From the NCBI GenBank assembly GCA_029012445.1, contig JAQXMC010000033.1:1-64000 (forward strand): a stretch of DNA of 64,000 nucleotides, given 5' to 3'. The translations under genes and the position numbers were made by a program. The notes under the pieces were generated by a model. That model was not told the origin of the DNA, made no database searches, and was given only the letters and a program-made list of their open reading frames with translations. Positions 15,563 through 24,988 of the stretch are shown in pieces (position 1 is the first letter of the stretch; every line of letters begins with the position of its first letter). The stretch is from Oscillospiraceae bacterium (GTDB lineage Bacteria; Bacillota; Clostridia; Oscillospirales; Acutalibacteraceae).

Positions 15563-18022
15563 TTACGCCAGGCTTTCCGGATTTATGTCGATAGTCACCG
15601 ACACATTTTTGTTTTCCTTATTCCTTGAAAACAAAATAAGCAAGTCGGATATCATACTCCGGAAATAATTATTGTTATGGCATTTAATTATTATTCTGTA
15701 TCTGTATTTTCCGCCGAGCTTGAAAATTTTCGGCGGCATGGGGCCTAAAACTATCAGCTTCTGTTCGCTGTATTTTTCTTCAATTCCTTTTTTTATTCCG
15801 TATATAAAGCCTCTTGCGGCCGCCAATGCCTTCATCTCGTCCTCACAGGCGAAAACTATTGAGCAAATATCGCAGTAAGGCGGATAGACCATCATTTTTC
15901 TGATATATATTTCATTTTCATAAAAGGCCTCATAGTCCTGCTTCTGAGCCATGTGTATAACCGAGCTTTCGGGCGTGAGCGTCTGTATGACCGCTTTGCC
16001 CCTGGCGTCGCCTCTGCCGGCTCTGCCGATAACCTGAGTGAGAAGATCAAAAGCTCTCTCGCTGCTCATATAGTCGCCGCCGTTCAGCTCATCATCAGCC
16101 GAAAGCACCCCAACAAGGGTTACCTTTTCAAAATCAAGTCCCTTTGCGACCATCTGGGTGCCAAGCAGGATATCATATTCGCCGTTTGAAAACGCATTCA
16201 GTTTGTCCTCATGGGCGTATCTGTAAAGCGTTGAATCGGTGTCCATTCTGACAACTCTTGCTTTCGGCAGCAGCTCTTTAAGCTCATCCTCGATCTTCTG
16301 GGTTCCTCTGCCCGAAAACCTGACTGCTTTTTTCCCGCATTCGGGGCATCTGTTATCCATTATTTCAGAATAGCCGCAATAGTGACACATGAGCCGTCCG
16401 TTATCCGAGTGGTACGACAGGGACACGCTGCAGGAGGGACAAACTCTCACCTTTCCGCATTCGTCGCAGGAGGCAAATGTATTATAGCCCCGGCGGTTTA
16501 TCAGCAGTATCGACTGATTGCCCTCGTTCAGGTTTTCCTCAAGCTCCTCAAGCAAAAAGCTGCTGATCGAATACTTGTTACCGGTCTTTAGCTCTTTTCT
16601 CATGTCAACAACGGTTACTTTCGGGAGAACAGCGTTGCCGTATCTTTTATTCAGCTTTTCAAGAGAATATCTGCCTTTAACGGCCAGAGAATATGATTCA
16701 ACGCTCGGTGTAGCGGAAGCCAGCACAAGTAAGGCGTGATTATAAGCCGCTCTGAATTTGGCAACATCTCTTGCGTGGAATCTCGGGCTTTGCTCTGATT
16801 TATAGGTGTGTTCCTGCTCCTCGTCCATGATAATAAGTCCGACGCTGTCAAACGGCGCAAAAACAGCCGATCTTGTTCCGACGACTATTTGTGCGTCGCC
16901 GCTTTTAACTCTTTTCCATTCGTCATAGCGTTCGCCGACGGAAAGTCCGCTGTGAAAAACCGCAACTTTGTCGCCGTAACGCTGTCTGAATGTTGAAAAA
17001 AGTGCAGGAGTCAGGGATATTTCGGGAACCATAACTATAATTCCCTTTCCGTCCGGTAAGACTTCGTCAATAAGCTTGATATAGACAGAAGTTTTTCCGC
17101 TGCCCGTTACGCCGTAAAGCAGGCTGCAGCCGCCGCTTTTATATTTTTCTTTCAGATGTTCAAAAGCCGTCTGCTGCTCATCGGTCAGAGAAATGACTTT
17201 CTCCGGCTTTTTGATATCAAGCCTGACCTTCGGTTTTCTGAAGGTTTCAACGCTGAAGATTTCGGCAATACCTTTGGCGACGAGATTTTTTATGACCGCT
17301 TCCGTGACTCCCGTGAAGTAGCAGACCTCCTTGACAGAGGCGGCGCCTATATCATAAAGAAGCTCTATGACAGAACGCTGCTTCGGCGTCAGATTTTTGA
17401 AGCTGTTTTCAATTTCCTCTTTATCGAGGGCGAGTCTGACCATTCTCGCGGTTGCGTCGCCTATCCGCTTGACGGTATCATAGTTTCGCAGAATAAATCC
17501 TTTTTCCGCCATCTCGTCAAGTATTTTCGCCTTTCGGTCAAGGCCGAAAACCGATATCAGCTCATCTCTGTCTGCGTATTCTTGTCTTTCTTCAAGAAAG
17601 TCATATATCTGCTTTTCTTTATCAGACAGCTCGGACGACTTTTCTTTCATTGACCCAATCGAAACATATCGGGTCCGGATTTTCAGATCTATTCCTGTCG
17701 GAAGCTGCACTTTTGCCGCGTCATAATAAGTGCAGAAGGTCTTATCATGAAGACGGCGGGCAATGAGAAGCGCCTCATTGTTAAGAAGCGGCGCCTTATC
17801 GAGCACCGCTTTCACTTTCTTTAAGCGGGAAACATCGTCCTCCTGCGATAGTGAAAACACGACGCCCTGCCTTTTATTGTTTTTTCCGAAGCCAAACGGC
17901 ACAATGACGCGGCAGCCGGCCTTTATCAAGCTAACAAGCTCCGCAGGCACGGCGTAAGAATACAGCGTATCAAAGCTGTATGCCGTATTTTCAACTGCAA
18001 CCTGCGCCACCGTATAACTCAT
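15563..18022 (-). CDS. priA: Primosomal protein N' (replication restart helicase PriA)
   Basis: An 819-residue superfamily 2 helicase. Walker A GVTGSGKTS, a DEEQEH motif II and a zinc-binding region with eight Cys in CxxC pairs (CDECGKVRVCPSC, then CHYCG and CPECG) between the helicase lobes are all visible. It reloads the replication machinery at stalled forks. The gene lies 12 bases before def. Bacillus has coaBC next to priA, but none is present here. Confidence 0.95.
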   Translation of the reverse strand: MSYTVAQVAVENTAYSFDTLYSYAVPAELVSLIKAGCRVIVPFGFGKNNKRQGVVFSLSQEDDVSRLKKVKAVLDKAPLLNNEALLIARRLHDKTFCTYYDAAKVQLPTGIDLKIRTRYVSIGSMKEKSSELSDKEKQIYDFLEERQEYADRDELISVFGLDRKAKILDEMAEKGFILRNYDTVKRIGDATARMVRLALDKEEIENSFKNLTPKQRSVIELLYDIGAASVKEVCYFTGVTEAVIKNLVAKGIAEIFSVETFRKPKVRLDIKKPEKVISLTDEQQTAFEHLKEKYKSGGCSLLYGVTGSGKTSVYIKLIDEVLPDGKGIIVMVPEISLTPALFSTFRQRYGDKVAVFHSGLSVGERYDEWKRVKSGDAQIVVGTRSAVFAPFDSVGLIIMDEEQEHTYKSEQSPRFHARDVAKFRAAYNHALLVLASATPSVESYSLAVKGRYSLEKLNKRYGNAVLPKVTVVDMRKELKTGNKYSISSFLLEELEENLNEGNQSILLINRRGYNTFASCDECGKVRVCPSCSVSLSYHSDNGRLMCHYCGYSEIMDNRCPECGKKAVRFSGRGTQKIEDELKELLPKARVVRMDTDSTLYRYAHEDKLNAFSNGEYDILLGTQMVAKGLDFEKVTLVGVLSADDELNGGDYMSSERAFDLLTQVIGRAGRGDARGKAVIQTLTPESSVIHMAQKQDYEAFYENEIYIRKMMVYPPYCDICSIVFACEDEMKALAAARGFIYGIKKGIEEKYSEQKLIVLGPMPPKIFKLGGKYRYRIIIKCHNNNYFRSMISDLLILFSRNKENKNVSVTIDINPESLA

Positions 18023-18041
18023 ATTTTACCCCTAAGCTTTA

Positions 18042-18251
18042 TCAGATATTTCTAATTTCTTCAGGCTCAACTATCGTGTATTTGCCCTCGATAAGCTCGT
18101 TCAATGCATATGTAACGGGCTTTTCGGTTCCGAGCTTTTCAGCCATGTCCTTGTCTTCCGAGATTTCTCTCGCTCGCTTGGCAACGGCAGTCACAAGAGA
18201 ATAACGGCTTGTTTTGCCCTTCAAGATCTTATTAAGGTTAGGATTCATCAT
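18042..18251 (-). CDS. rpoZ: RNA polymerase omega subunit
   Basis: A 69-residue protein with the omega core (SRYSLVTAVAKRAREI) and the short helix KPVTYALNELIEGKY. It helps assemble RNA polymerase. The start ATG overlaps the gmk stop as ATGATGA; either of the first two ATG codons could be used. Confidence 0.93.
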   Translation of the reverse strand: MMNPNLNKILKGKTSRYSLVTAVAKRAREISEDKDMAEKLGTEKPVTYALNELIEGKYTIVEPEEIRNI

Positions 18252-18895
18252 TTTTTCATTACCTCACTTATAAAATTCATCATTTTACATTTTTTTAATT
18301 TTTCGGCAGCCTGTTCGTCTCTGCTTTCGCAGTGCTGTTCATATTTACATATTGTCACGATATCGTCTACTGCGTCGTCGAGCTTATCGTTGACAATAAT
18401 ATAATCATATTCATCGGCCCTTGAAATCTCATCTTTTGCTATTTCAAGGCGGACTCTCATCGTTTCTTCATCTTCCGTGCCTCTTGAGCGAAGTCTGCTT
18501 TCGAGAATCTCCATCGACGGCGGAAGAACAAAAACGCTTTTAGCCTCCGGGCATCTTTTTCTGACTAATGCGGCTCCTTTGACCTCGATGACAAGAAAAA
18601 CTATCTTTCCTTCTTCAAGCCATCTTTCGATAGGCTCGATCGGCGTCCCGTAATAATTTTCCCCGTACTTTGCAAATTCAAGCATCTTATTGCTTTTTAT
18701 GTTTTCTTCAAATTTTTCTTCGCTGACAAAGAAATAATCAACACCGTCAGTCTCGCCGCATCTCGGGCTTCTCGTTGTCATCGACACCGAAAGCACCGCT
18801 TCGTCGGGGTATCTTTCAATAACCTTAGAGACTATCGTGTCCTTTCCCGTTGCCGACGCTCCGGAAACGATCATGAGCCTGCCCCGCTTATTCAT
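18248..18895 (-). CDS. gmk: Guanylate kinase
   Basis: A 215-residue enzyme that turns GMP into GDP. The GMP-binding region is typical ([19 protein letters not shown], then [14 protein letters not shown]). The P-loop reads [10 protein letters not shown]; the usual Gly or Ser after GK is Asp, which is unusual. The ATG at 18895 is chosen because AGGAGG sits nine bases upstream; ATG codons further up would be too close. The start overlaps the end of remA. Confidence 0.9.
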   Translation of the reverse strand: MNKRGRLMIVSGASATGKDTIVSKVIERYPDEAVLSVSMTTRSPRCGETDGVDYFFVSEEKFEENIKSNKMLEFAKYGENYYGTPIEPIERWLEEGKIVFLVIEVKGAALVRKRCPEAKSVFVLPPSMEILESRLRSRGTEDEETMRVRLEIAKDEISRADEYDYIIVNDKLDDAVDDIVTICKYEQHCESRDEQAAEKLKKCKMMNFISEVMKK

Positions 18896-19157
18896 CTTCA
18901 TATTCCTCCTCGTCATCGTCATATTCGCTGCTAAGGCGATTGGCGACCGTCTCGGACTGGAGATATGTCAGGATAACATGGTCGTTGTCGGTTATAAGAA
19001 CTGCTCTCGTTCTTCTGCCGTGGGTTGCGTCTATCAGCGTTCCCTTTTCCTTGCTTTCCTGAATTATCCTTTTAATAGGCGCAGACTCCGGACTGACTAT
19101 GGCCAGCAGCTTGTTGGCGTTGACCATGTTTCCGAATCCAATGTTGACTAACTTCAT
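18888..19157 (-). CDS. remA: Extracellular matrix regulator RemA (DUF370)
   Basis: An 89-residue DNA-binding protein with the family's [18 protein letters not shown] start and [16 protein letters not shown] centre. In Bacillus, RemA activates matrix and osmoprotection genes. The acidic tail ([10 protein letters not shown]) is longer than in Bacillus. The ATG at 19157 has GGAGG eight bases upstream. The yicC-remA-gmk-rpoZ order is conserved in Firmicutes. Confidence 0.93.
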   Translation of the reverse strand: MKLVNIGFGNMVNANKLLAIVSPESAPIKRIIQESKEKGTLIDATHGRRTRAVLITDNDHVILTYLQSETVANRLSSEYDDDEEEYEDE

Positions 19158-19180
19158 CAATATTTCCTCCAAGCGAAAAC

Positions 19181-20059
19181 TTATTCAATATTCTGAACCT
19201 GTTCTCTTATCTTTTCAACCTCGGCCTTAATAGCGATAACCTGTCTTGCTATCTCAACATCCTGAGCCTTTGAGCCTATCGTGTTGGCCTCGCGGTTTAT
19301 TTCCTGAACAAGAAAGTCGGTCTTTCTTCCTATCGCTTCTTCGCTCTCCATGAAATTGCGAAGCTGTTCAATGTGGCTTCTGAGTCTGACGGTTTCTTCG
19401 GCAACGGCAACCTTATCGGCATATATGGCGGCCTCGGTCAGAATTCTCTGCTCATCAACGTGAACATCAGAGAGCACCTCCTGAATTCTTGCGAGAAGCT
19501 TGTCGTTATATTCCTTGACCGTCTGCGGAGAACGCTCCTCGACAAACGAAACACACCCGAGAATTATATCGCATCTTGAAAGTATATCTTCCTTCAGCTT
19601 TTTGCCCTCGGCCTGACGCATTTCAACGAAAGCGTCAACAGCTCCCGAAAAAACTTCAAGCACTGCGGACCATATTTTTTCCTCGTCGGCTTCAGCTTTA
19701 TGAACGGAGAAAATATCGCTGAATCTGGACAGCAGAGAAACGGAAATATCATTTTTAAGATCATATCTTTCGGCAAGCTCCTTGAAAGCGTTGTAATAGC
19801 CTGAAGCGAGCGAATGATTCACCTCAACGATGCAGTCCTCAGCCTCAAGAGCCTCGATCTGAACGCAACATTCAATCTTTCCTCTTGCGACTCTTGACTG
19901 AACATAGCTTTTGAGCTTTTCTTCAAGAAAGCCGTAGGCTCTGGGAACTCTTGATGTAAAGTCAAAATATCTGTGATTAACGCTTTTTATTTCAACGGTT
20001 ATGTTCATTCCGTCGATAGTTTTTTGCTGTCTGCCGTAGCCGGTCATGCTCCTGATCAT
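19181..20059 (-). CDS. yicC: YicC-family endoribonuclease
   Basis: A 292-residue protein beginning IRSMTGYGR and ending with [15 protein letters not shown], both typical of the YicC family (an endoribonuclease in E. coli; YloC in Bacillus). It is the first gene of the large minus-strand operon, directly behind a strong promoter. Confidence 0.9.
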   Translation of the reverse strand: MIRSMTGYGRQQKTIDGMNITVEIKSVNHRYFDFTSRVPRAYGFLEEKLKSYVQSRVARGKIECCVQIEALEAEDCIVEVNHSLASGYYNAFKELAERYDLKNDISVSLLSRFSDIFSVHKAEADEEKIWSAVLEVFSGAVDAFVEMRQAEGKKLKEDILSRCDIILGCVSFVEERSPQTVKEYNDKLLARIQEVLSDVHVDEQRILTEAAIYADKVAVAEETVRLRSHIEQLRNFMESEEAIGRKTDFLVQEINREANTIGSKAQDVEIARQVIAIKAEVEKIREQVQNIE

Positions 20060-20092
20060 AGCGCTTCCCCTTCTGTTTTTGATAACCTTAAT

Positions 20093-20121
20093 ATTATATA
20101 CTATTATCCGTCATTTGTCAA
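20093..20121 (-). promoter_or_regulatory. Consensus sigma-A promoter of the yicC-spoVM operon
   Basis: TTGACA (20116-20121) and TATAAT (20093-20098) on the minus strand with a 17-base spacer: a perfect match to both hexamers. The -35 sits at the 3' end of the upstream hypothetical gene. It probably drives the 14-kb operon. Confidence 0.8.
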
Positions 20122-20461
20122 ATCCGCACGAACCCATCAGCAGCGTCGGAATATCGTTTGAATATGCCCTGCCGTCGAAAATAAAATTCATGCTTTCAGC
20201 CGCCTCGGTGCAGCTTTTATCCGTCAGCTTTCCGATATAAGCGTTTTTGTTTGCCCCGCAGTTATAGCAGGCGCGCAAAAGGCCAATGCATATATATAGC
20301 TTGTCCTTCGGATATTCGACCGAAAAGACATCGCAGTAAAGAGAGTCAATATTCATTTTCGCTCTGCCGACCTTTTCGCCGTTTTCATAGGCGTAAAACA
20401 TATCGGTGCAGTTATTATCTTTAAGTATATTCTCATTTTCTTCAGGTTTGAAAATAATCAT
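20111..20461 (-). CDS. Hypothetical protein following rluB
   Basis: A 116-residue soluble protein with an even mix of residues and several Cys (LRACYNCGANKNAY). It follows rluB with a one-base gap. The YENGEKVGRAKM segment recalls the first strands of an acetyltransferase fold, but no acyl-CoA motif is visible, so I do not assign a function. The frame ends in the promoter of the next operon. Confidence 0.6.
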   Translation of the reverse strand: MIIFKPEENENILKDNNCTDMFYAYENGEKVGRAKMNIDSLYCDVFSVEYPKDKLYICIGLLRACYNCGANKNAYIGKLTDKSCTEAAESMNFIFDGRAYSNDIPTLLMGSCGFDK

Positions 20462-20462
20462 A

Positions 20463-21212
20463 TCATTTCCTCTTTTTCGGTCTGTCCATGGCGGCGCTGA
20501 CCATCAGCTTGTGAACTTCTTCATCTTTAAGCTCTCTCCACTTGCCCTGCGAGAGCATGCCGAGCTTCACTGAGCCGACCGCCGTTCTTTTGAGTCTGGC
20601 GACCTCAAGACCGAGAGCCTCACACATTTTTCTTATCTGTCTGTTTCTGCCCTCATAGAGAATTATTTCGAGAACTACTCTGCCCTCTTCCTTCGTCAGT
20701 ACGCGGACTTCGGCGGGAGCCGTCATTCTGTCGTCTATCATAATTCCTTTCGTCAGGGCAGTCAGCTGATCTTCCGTTATCGAAGGTCTGACTGTGACGC
20801 GGTAGGTTTTCGGAACATGCTTTGTCGGGTGAGTCATCGCATTGGCGAATTCACCGTCGTTTGTCATCAGAAGCAAGCCCTCCGATTCACGGTCGAGCCG
20901 TCCGACGGGATATACTCTTTCTCCGACATCTTTGACAAGCTCTGCAACGCACTTTCTGCCCATTTCGTCGCTCATCGTCGTGATATAGCCTCTCGGCTTG
21001 TGAAGCATTATATAGGTGTAGTTTTTACTTCTGACGATTTTCCTGCCGCTGACCGTTATGTCGTCCTTTTTCGGGTCGACCTTATCGCCGATCTGAGCTA
21101 CTTTGCCGTTGACACGGACCTTGCCCTGCGCGATAAGCTCCTCGCTTTTTCTTCTTGAAGCAACGCCGCAGTCGGCCAGATATTTTTGAAGTCTCAAGCT
21201 GTTGTCTGCCAT
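20463..21212 (-). CDS. rluB: Ribosomal large-subunit pseudouridine synthase, RluB/RsuA family
   Basis: A 249-residue enzyme with an N-terminal S4 RNA-binding domain (LRLQKYLADCGVASRRKSEE) and a pseudouridine synthase domain whose catalytic Asp is in GRLDRESEGLL. RluB modifies 23S rRNA; the related RsuA acts on 16S rRNA, and the two are hard to tell apart by eye. The start overlaps the end of the carboxypeptidase gene by 19 bases, so the two are coupled. Confidence 0.88.
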   Translation of the reverse strand: MADNSLRLQKYLADCGVASRRKSEELIAQGKVRVNGKVAQIGDKVDPKKDDITVSGRKIVRSKNYTYIMLHKPRGYITTMSDEMGRKCVAELVKDVGERVYPVGRLDRESEGLLLMTNDGEFANAMTHPTKHVPKTYRVTVRPSITEDQLTALTKGIMIDDRMTAPAEVRVLTKEEGRVVLEIILYEGRNRQIRKMCEALGLEVARLKRTAVGSVKLGMLSQGKWRELKDEEVHKLMVSAAMDRPKKRK

Positions 21213-22333
21213 TTCCGTCTCCTAAATATATTGAAAATTTTGTCTTTAAATCTGTCAAATCCGCTCTTTTGCCCGATAATTCTTTCAACACTTTCGGATG
21301 CCGTCAGCTCTCTTGCCGCAACACATATTCCGTCGAGATAAAATCTGACCTCTCCCACTCTTTCACCCGTACTGACGGGAGCATAGATAAATTTATCGAT
21401 GAGTGTCTTTGAGCTGAGCTGTTCACCGTCCGCGGCGGCTATTTCGGGCACGCTCTGTATTTTGGCGATAATTCCGGTCTTATCTCCGCCGGCAACTTTT
21501 ATAAATGTGTCGAATTTGTTCTCAAGCGACAGCTTTTTAAGCTTCGGGATACACTCGTCATACAAAGCGATATGGTCATTCCAGTCGTCGGGCGAATTGA
21601 GCGTGACCGCCACAAGAAACGCACCGTCCTTTTCGACCGCAGTCACAAGACAGCGTCCGCTCTTTTTCGTGAAGCCGGTCTTGATCCCGCATGCTCCCTC
21701 ATACATCGTCAGAAAGCGATTGTGGTTGCGATATGTGTATTCTCCTTTTGGATAAACATAGCTGACTTTTCCGTAATATTCGGAAACTATCTGACGAAAA
21801 ACCGGGTTTTTCATAGCATATGAGCCAAGCAGAGCCATGTCATAAGCCGTCGTGTAGTGCTCCTCATCGTCAAGTCCGGACGGAGTGACAAAATTTGTGT
21901 TCTTCATTCCGAGCTGCTTCGCCTTTTCATTCATTTTCTCGGCGAATTTTTCCGATGAGCCGCTCAGAAATGTCGCAACGGCGTTAGCGGCGTCATTGCC
22001 CGAAAGAAGCATCATTCCCTTGACAATGTTGCCGAGAGTGAGAATGTCGCCCTTGCGAAGGCCCATTGAAGTGCCCTCGACAGCCGTCATTTTTTCCGTC
22101 ACTTCAACTAACTGCTCCATTCTCCCGCTTTCAACGGCAAGAACAGCGGTCATTATTTTCGTCGTGCTGGCCATTGAGAGCTTTGCGTCGGGATTCAACT
22201 CATACAAGACCTTATTCGTGTCCGATTTCATGACAACCGCCGACGAAGCTGAGATTGCGCGCGTTTTAATGCCGAGTCCCGCTGTCAACAGCAAAAGCAA
22301 TATAAAGAACAGAACTGTTTTTTTACGCAACAA
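21194..22333 (-). CDS. D-alanyl-D-alanine carboxypeptidase (S11, DacF/DacB-like)
   Basis: A roughly 379-residue secreted penicillin-binding protein. All three active-site motifs are present: SxxK in MASTTKIM, SGN in LLSGNDAAN and KTG in GIKTGFT. A hydrophobic N-terminus acts as signal peptide and a basic C-terminal amphipathic tail may hold it to the membrane. It trims the stem peptides of peptidoglycan. There is no ATG start: GTG 22342 and TTG 22333 or 22330 are possible. AGGTGG lies five bases before TTG 22333, so that one is used here. Confidence 0.85.
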   Translation of the reverse strand: MLRKKTVLFFILLLLLTAGLGIKTRAISASSAVVMKSDTNKVLYELNPDAKLSMASTTKIMTAVLAVESGRMEQLVEVTEKMTAVEGTSMGLRKGDILTLGNIVKGMMLLSGNDAANAVATFLSGSSEKFAEKMNEKAKQLGMKNTNFVTPSGLDDEEHYTTAYDMALLGSYAMKNPVFRQIVSEYYGKVSYVYPKGEYTYRNHNRFLTMYEGACGIKTGFTKKSGRCLVTAVEKDGAFLVAVTLNSPDDWNDHIALYDECIPKLKKLSLENKFDTFIKVAGGDKTGIIAKIQSVPEIAAADGEQLSSKTLIDKFIYAPVSTGERVGEVRFYLDGICVAARELTASESVERIIGQKSGFDRFKDKIFNIFRRRKWQTTA

Positions 22334-22426
22334 TGCAACCACCTGCCGAAAAAGCTCTTTTGATCCGCCGAACGGCGCTCATAAAAGTATAATATGCAGA
22401 TGGTTGCAAAATTAGTATTATCTTTC

Positions 22427-22831
22427 TCAGTCGGCTGCTCCCTCGTCGACCGGTTTATTCTCTTTTTTGACCTTATCCATAAGTCCGGTGACTTTGTCGA
22501 ACATCTCGGGAACGAGATTGACGACTCTTTCGGCCGCATTGTCATATGCAGTGATGTGTTTGAGTGAAACCTCGCCGTTGCTGATAACAAGGAATGCAAC
22601 AGGTGTGATCGTTACGCCGGCTCCGCCGCCGCCGCCGAAAAGTTCCGTGTTATTCTTTGTCGGGAAATCGGAACCGCCGGATGCAAAGCCGTATGTAACC
22701 TTAGAAACGGGAATTATGGTAACATCAGTGCCCGTCTTTATCGGCTCGCCGATTATAGTGCTGGTGTCCACAAGGTCTCTGATCTTGTCGATCGTTGTTG
22801 CCAGGATTGCGCCCGCTGATTGTTCTTTCAT
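22427..22831 (-). CDS. gerW: GerW/YtfJ-family sporulation protein
   Basis: A 134-residue protein with the family pattern TIIGEPIKTGTDVTIIPVSKV followed by a Gly-rich turn (GGGGGAGVTITPVAFLVI). In Bacillus, YtfJ/GerW is made in the forespore and is needed for germination. The ATG at 22831 follows AAAGGA. DUF2953 lies directly upstream, the conserved pairing (ytfI-ytfJ). The start follows the DUF2953 stop by 16 bases. Confidence 0.88.
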   Translation of the reverse strand: MKEQSAGAILATTIDKIRDLVDTSTIIGEPIKTGTDVTIIPVSKVTYGFASGGSDFPTKNNTELFGGGGGAGVTITPVAFLVISNGEVSLKHITAYDNAAERVVNLVPEMFDKVTGLMDKVKKENKPVDEGAAD

Positions 22832-22847
22832 ATAGGATCGTCCTTTC

Positions 22848-23549
22848 TTAAAGCACGGCATCGGCGTTTTGCCCGCCCTGCTGTGTACTTTCTTTTTTGT
22901 CGGTTTTCTTTTTATTTCCAAGCAGTAATTTTAATACCACTTTGAACACAAGTTCAAACGCAACGATAATAATTGCGTTAATCAGCTTTCGAGGAACCAG
23001 ATAAAATTCGGCTCCGAATTCGCCGCTGCTGTGATTTGCCAGAAAATCCGGCTCAACATTCACATTATAAGTTCTGACCTTCATCGTTGAGCAGACAAGA
23101 CCGCAAACCGGAAAAACAGTGTTGCAGGTCTTTCCGTATTCAACGGCGGTCTTAGCTGCGTCTCCTTTTCCGACCTTGATGTCAATATCAAAATTTTCTA
23201 TCGTGAAAGCCTTGAAAATCCGTCTGAACATACCTTTCAAAGCTTTACCGAGGTTTGATATTATCTCCATCATGCCGTCGAAGCCCTTGGCTTTAACCAT
23301 TGATATAATCGGATTCTCTCCGCTTTTTTCTTTCTTTTCTTCCTTTTTAGGCTCTTTTTCTTTCTTTGGCTTTTTCTCTTTTTTCGGTTTCTTTTCTTTT
23401 TCTTCAACAGGCAGCAGCTTTATCTTAACGAACAGCCACCGAACCGTCAGATAAACATATTCTCTGTAATCAAACGAAACATGGAGCGGTATTGAAAACA
23501 GCAAAAAGAAAAAGGCGATTATCCCGAGGATTATGTATAATGCCGTCAC
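22848..23549 (-). CDS. DUF2953 domain protein (YtfI-like)
   Basis: A 233-residue protein with an N-terminal membrane helix, a very basic Lys/Glu/Pro stretch (about residues 50-72), the DUF2953 domain and a second hydrophobic helix near the C-terminus. Function is unknown, but the family sits next to gerW/ytfJ in spore formers. GTG 23549 is the start, with GGAGGGG upstream. Confidence 0.8.
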   Translation of the reverse strand: MTALYIILGIIAFFFLLFSIPLHVSFDYREYVYLTVRWLFVKIKLLPVEEKEKKPKKEKKPKKEKEPKKEEKKEKSGENPIISMVKAKGFDGMMEIISNLGKALKGMFRRIFKAFTIENFDIDIKVGKGDAAKTAVEYGKTCNTVFPVCGLVCSTMKVRTYNVNVEPDFLANHSSGEFGAEFYLVPRKLINAIIIVAFELVFKVVLKLLLGNKKKTDKKESTQQGGQNADAVL

Positions 23550-23617
23550 ATTACCCCTCCTTTATAAAAGTTCGCCGCTTTTCGGCATATATTGTGCTCA
23601 GTTAGTTTTTGATATTC

Positions 23618-23659
23618 AACATATAAGTATATGTTACATTAAAAATTGTTTTTCGTCAA
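23618..23659 (-). promoter_or_regulatory. Promoter with overlapping palindrome upstream of DUF2953-gerW
   Basis: On the minus strand TTGACG (23654-23659), 17 bases, TAACAT (23631-23636). An 18-base palindrome with eight-base arms (AACATATA/TATATGTT, 23618-23635) overlaps the -10 and the likely start site, a typical position for a repressor operator. Confidence 0.45.
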
Positions 23660-23675
23660 CCTTTTATCAAAATTC

Positions 23676-24269
23676 TTAATCTGTTTCGGAAAAATTTTCA
23701 TCTTCGGTTTCTTCTTTTGCCTCATTACCTATTGTTTCTTCCATAGTCACCTGCGGATCGTCCGACGGGAGTGACGGAAGCTCGTCCAGCGATGAAATAC
23801 AGAAGCAGCGCAGAAACTCCGGAGTCGTACCGTATATAAGCGGCCGGCCGGGAAGATCGAGCCTGCCTTTTTCTTCAATGAGCGATTTCTGGCAAAGTGA
23901 CGCCATTACGCCCGAGCAGTCAACGCCTCTTATCTGTTCGACAAACGATTTTGTCACCGGCTGGTTATAAGCAATAATAGCGAGAACCTCGAACGCCGCA
24001 TTTGAAAGTGGCGCATTTTTCTTTATCTCAAGCACTTTTCTTATGTCGGCGGCAAACTCGCTTCTGGTGCATAGCTGATATTTGTCGTCGAGCTTTAGAA
24101 GACACAGTCCGCTGTTTCTTTCTTCAAGACTTGCGCTCAGATTTGCGAGCACAGATGAAAGTGTTTCTTCATCGACCTCAAGCGACTGCGATAATCTTGA
24201 AATTTCAATCGGCTCACCCACAGCAAATAATACCGCCTCAAGCATTGCCTGCAGTTTCTTTATGTTCAA
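23676..24269 (-). CDS. scpB: Segregation and condensation protein B
   Basis: A 197-residue protein with the two winged-helix domains of ScpB (KKLQAMLEAVLFAVGEPIEI at the start, then a LAIIAYNQPVTKSFVEQIRG helix). It joins ScpA and SMC in the condensin complex. The start overlaps the scpA stop by four bases. An acidic tail ends the protein. Confidence 0.93.
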   Translation of the reverse strand: MNIKKLQAMLEAVLFAVGEPIEISRLSQSLEVDEETLSSVLANLSASLEERNSGLCLLKLDDKYQLCTRSEFAADIRKVLEIKKNAPLSNAAFEVLAIIAYNQPVTKSFVEQIRGVDCSGVMASLCQKSLIEEKGRLDLPGRPLIYGTTPEFLRCFCISSLDELPSLPSDDPQVTMEETIGNEAKEETEDENFSETD

Positions 24270-24979
24270 TTTTCTTCTCCTTTGATCATAGTTACCGTCA
24301 TTTCGTTATCGTCACCGTCAATGCGGATCTTTTTGCTTTTGACAAGCTCAAGAATCGCAAGAAAAGTTGCGACCAAATCGGAGCGCGTCTGTGCGTCATC
24401 ATAGAAACTGAGATATCTGACGCGCGCCTTGTTTTTGAGCTTGGTAAAAATAAGAGATATCTTCGAGCTGACCGAAACTATCTTTTTGGTTACTATTGCC
24501 TTGAAAGAATCAAGCGGAGGCGGCAGCTTTCTTCTGCCTTTTCCGACCGCCGCAATATAAGCTCTGAAAAGCTCTTCTCCCTCGTGAAGCCTTGTGTAGG
24601 TATGATCCTGCTCAAGTTCTTCAGGTTCTCGGCAAAAATAATCAAAACCGTTAGCGGTCGCGGCGAGCTTGCCAGCCATGATCTTGCAGTCGCGGTATTC
24701 TATCAGCTCACCTGTCAGCTCTTTTTTCAGCTGTTCGGCCTCTTCATAGACAGGCAGAAGCGACACCGTCTTTATATAGACAAGTCTCGCCGCCATCTCC
24801 AGAAATTCGCTGGCAACATCCATATCCGCCTCCTGCATCCGTCTGACATAGTCGGTGTACTGCTCAACGAGCTCAAGAATCGGAATATCGTTAATATTAA
24901 GTTTATGCTTGCTTATCAGATGCAAAAGCAGATCCATGGGACCTTCAAAAACATCTAATTTATAAGATATTTTTTCCAT
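24266..24979 (-). CDS. scpA: Segregation and condensation protein A
   Basis: A 237-residue kleisin that bridges the SMC heads. The N-terminal SMC-binding motif is clear (FEGPMDLLLHLISKHKLNI), and a C-terminal winged helix (ATFLAILELVKSKKI) follows. ATG 24979 is preferred over the GTG two codons earlier because AAGGTG lies at the right distance. Confidence 0.93.
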   Translation of the reverse strand: MEKISYKLDVFEGPMDLLLHLISKHKLNINDIPILELVEQYTDYVRRMQEADMDVASEFLEMAARLVYIKTVSLLPVYEEAEQLKKELTGELIEYRDCKIMAGKLAATANGFDYFCREPEELEQDHTYTRLHEGEELFRAYIAAVGKGRRKLPPPLDSFKAIVTKKIVSVSSKISLIFTKLKNKARVRYLSFYDDAQTRSDLVATFLAILELVKSKKIRIDGDDNEMTVTMIKGEEN

Positions 24980-24988
24980 TTCCACACC

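Noticed and set aside
24002..24958. 318-residue plus-strand open frame
   Set aside because: It is antisense to scpA and scpB, which are clearly real; it has no ribosome binding site and no domain-like pattern.
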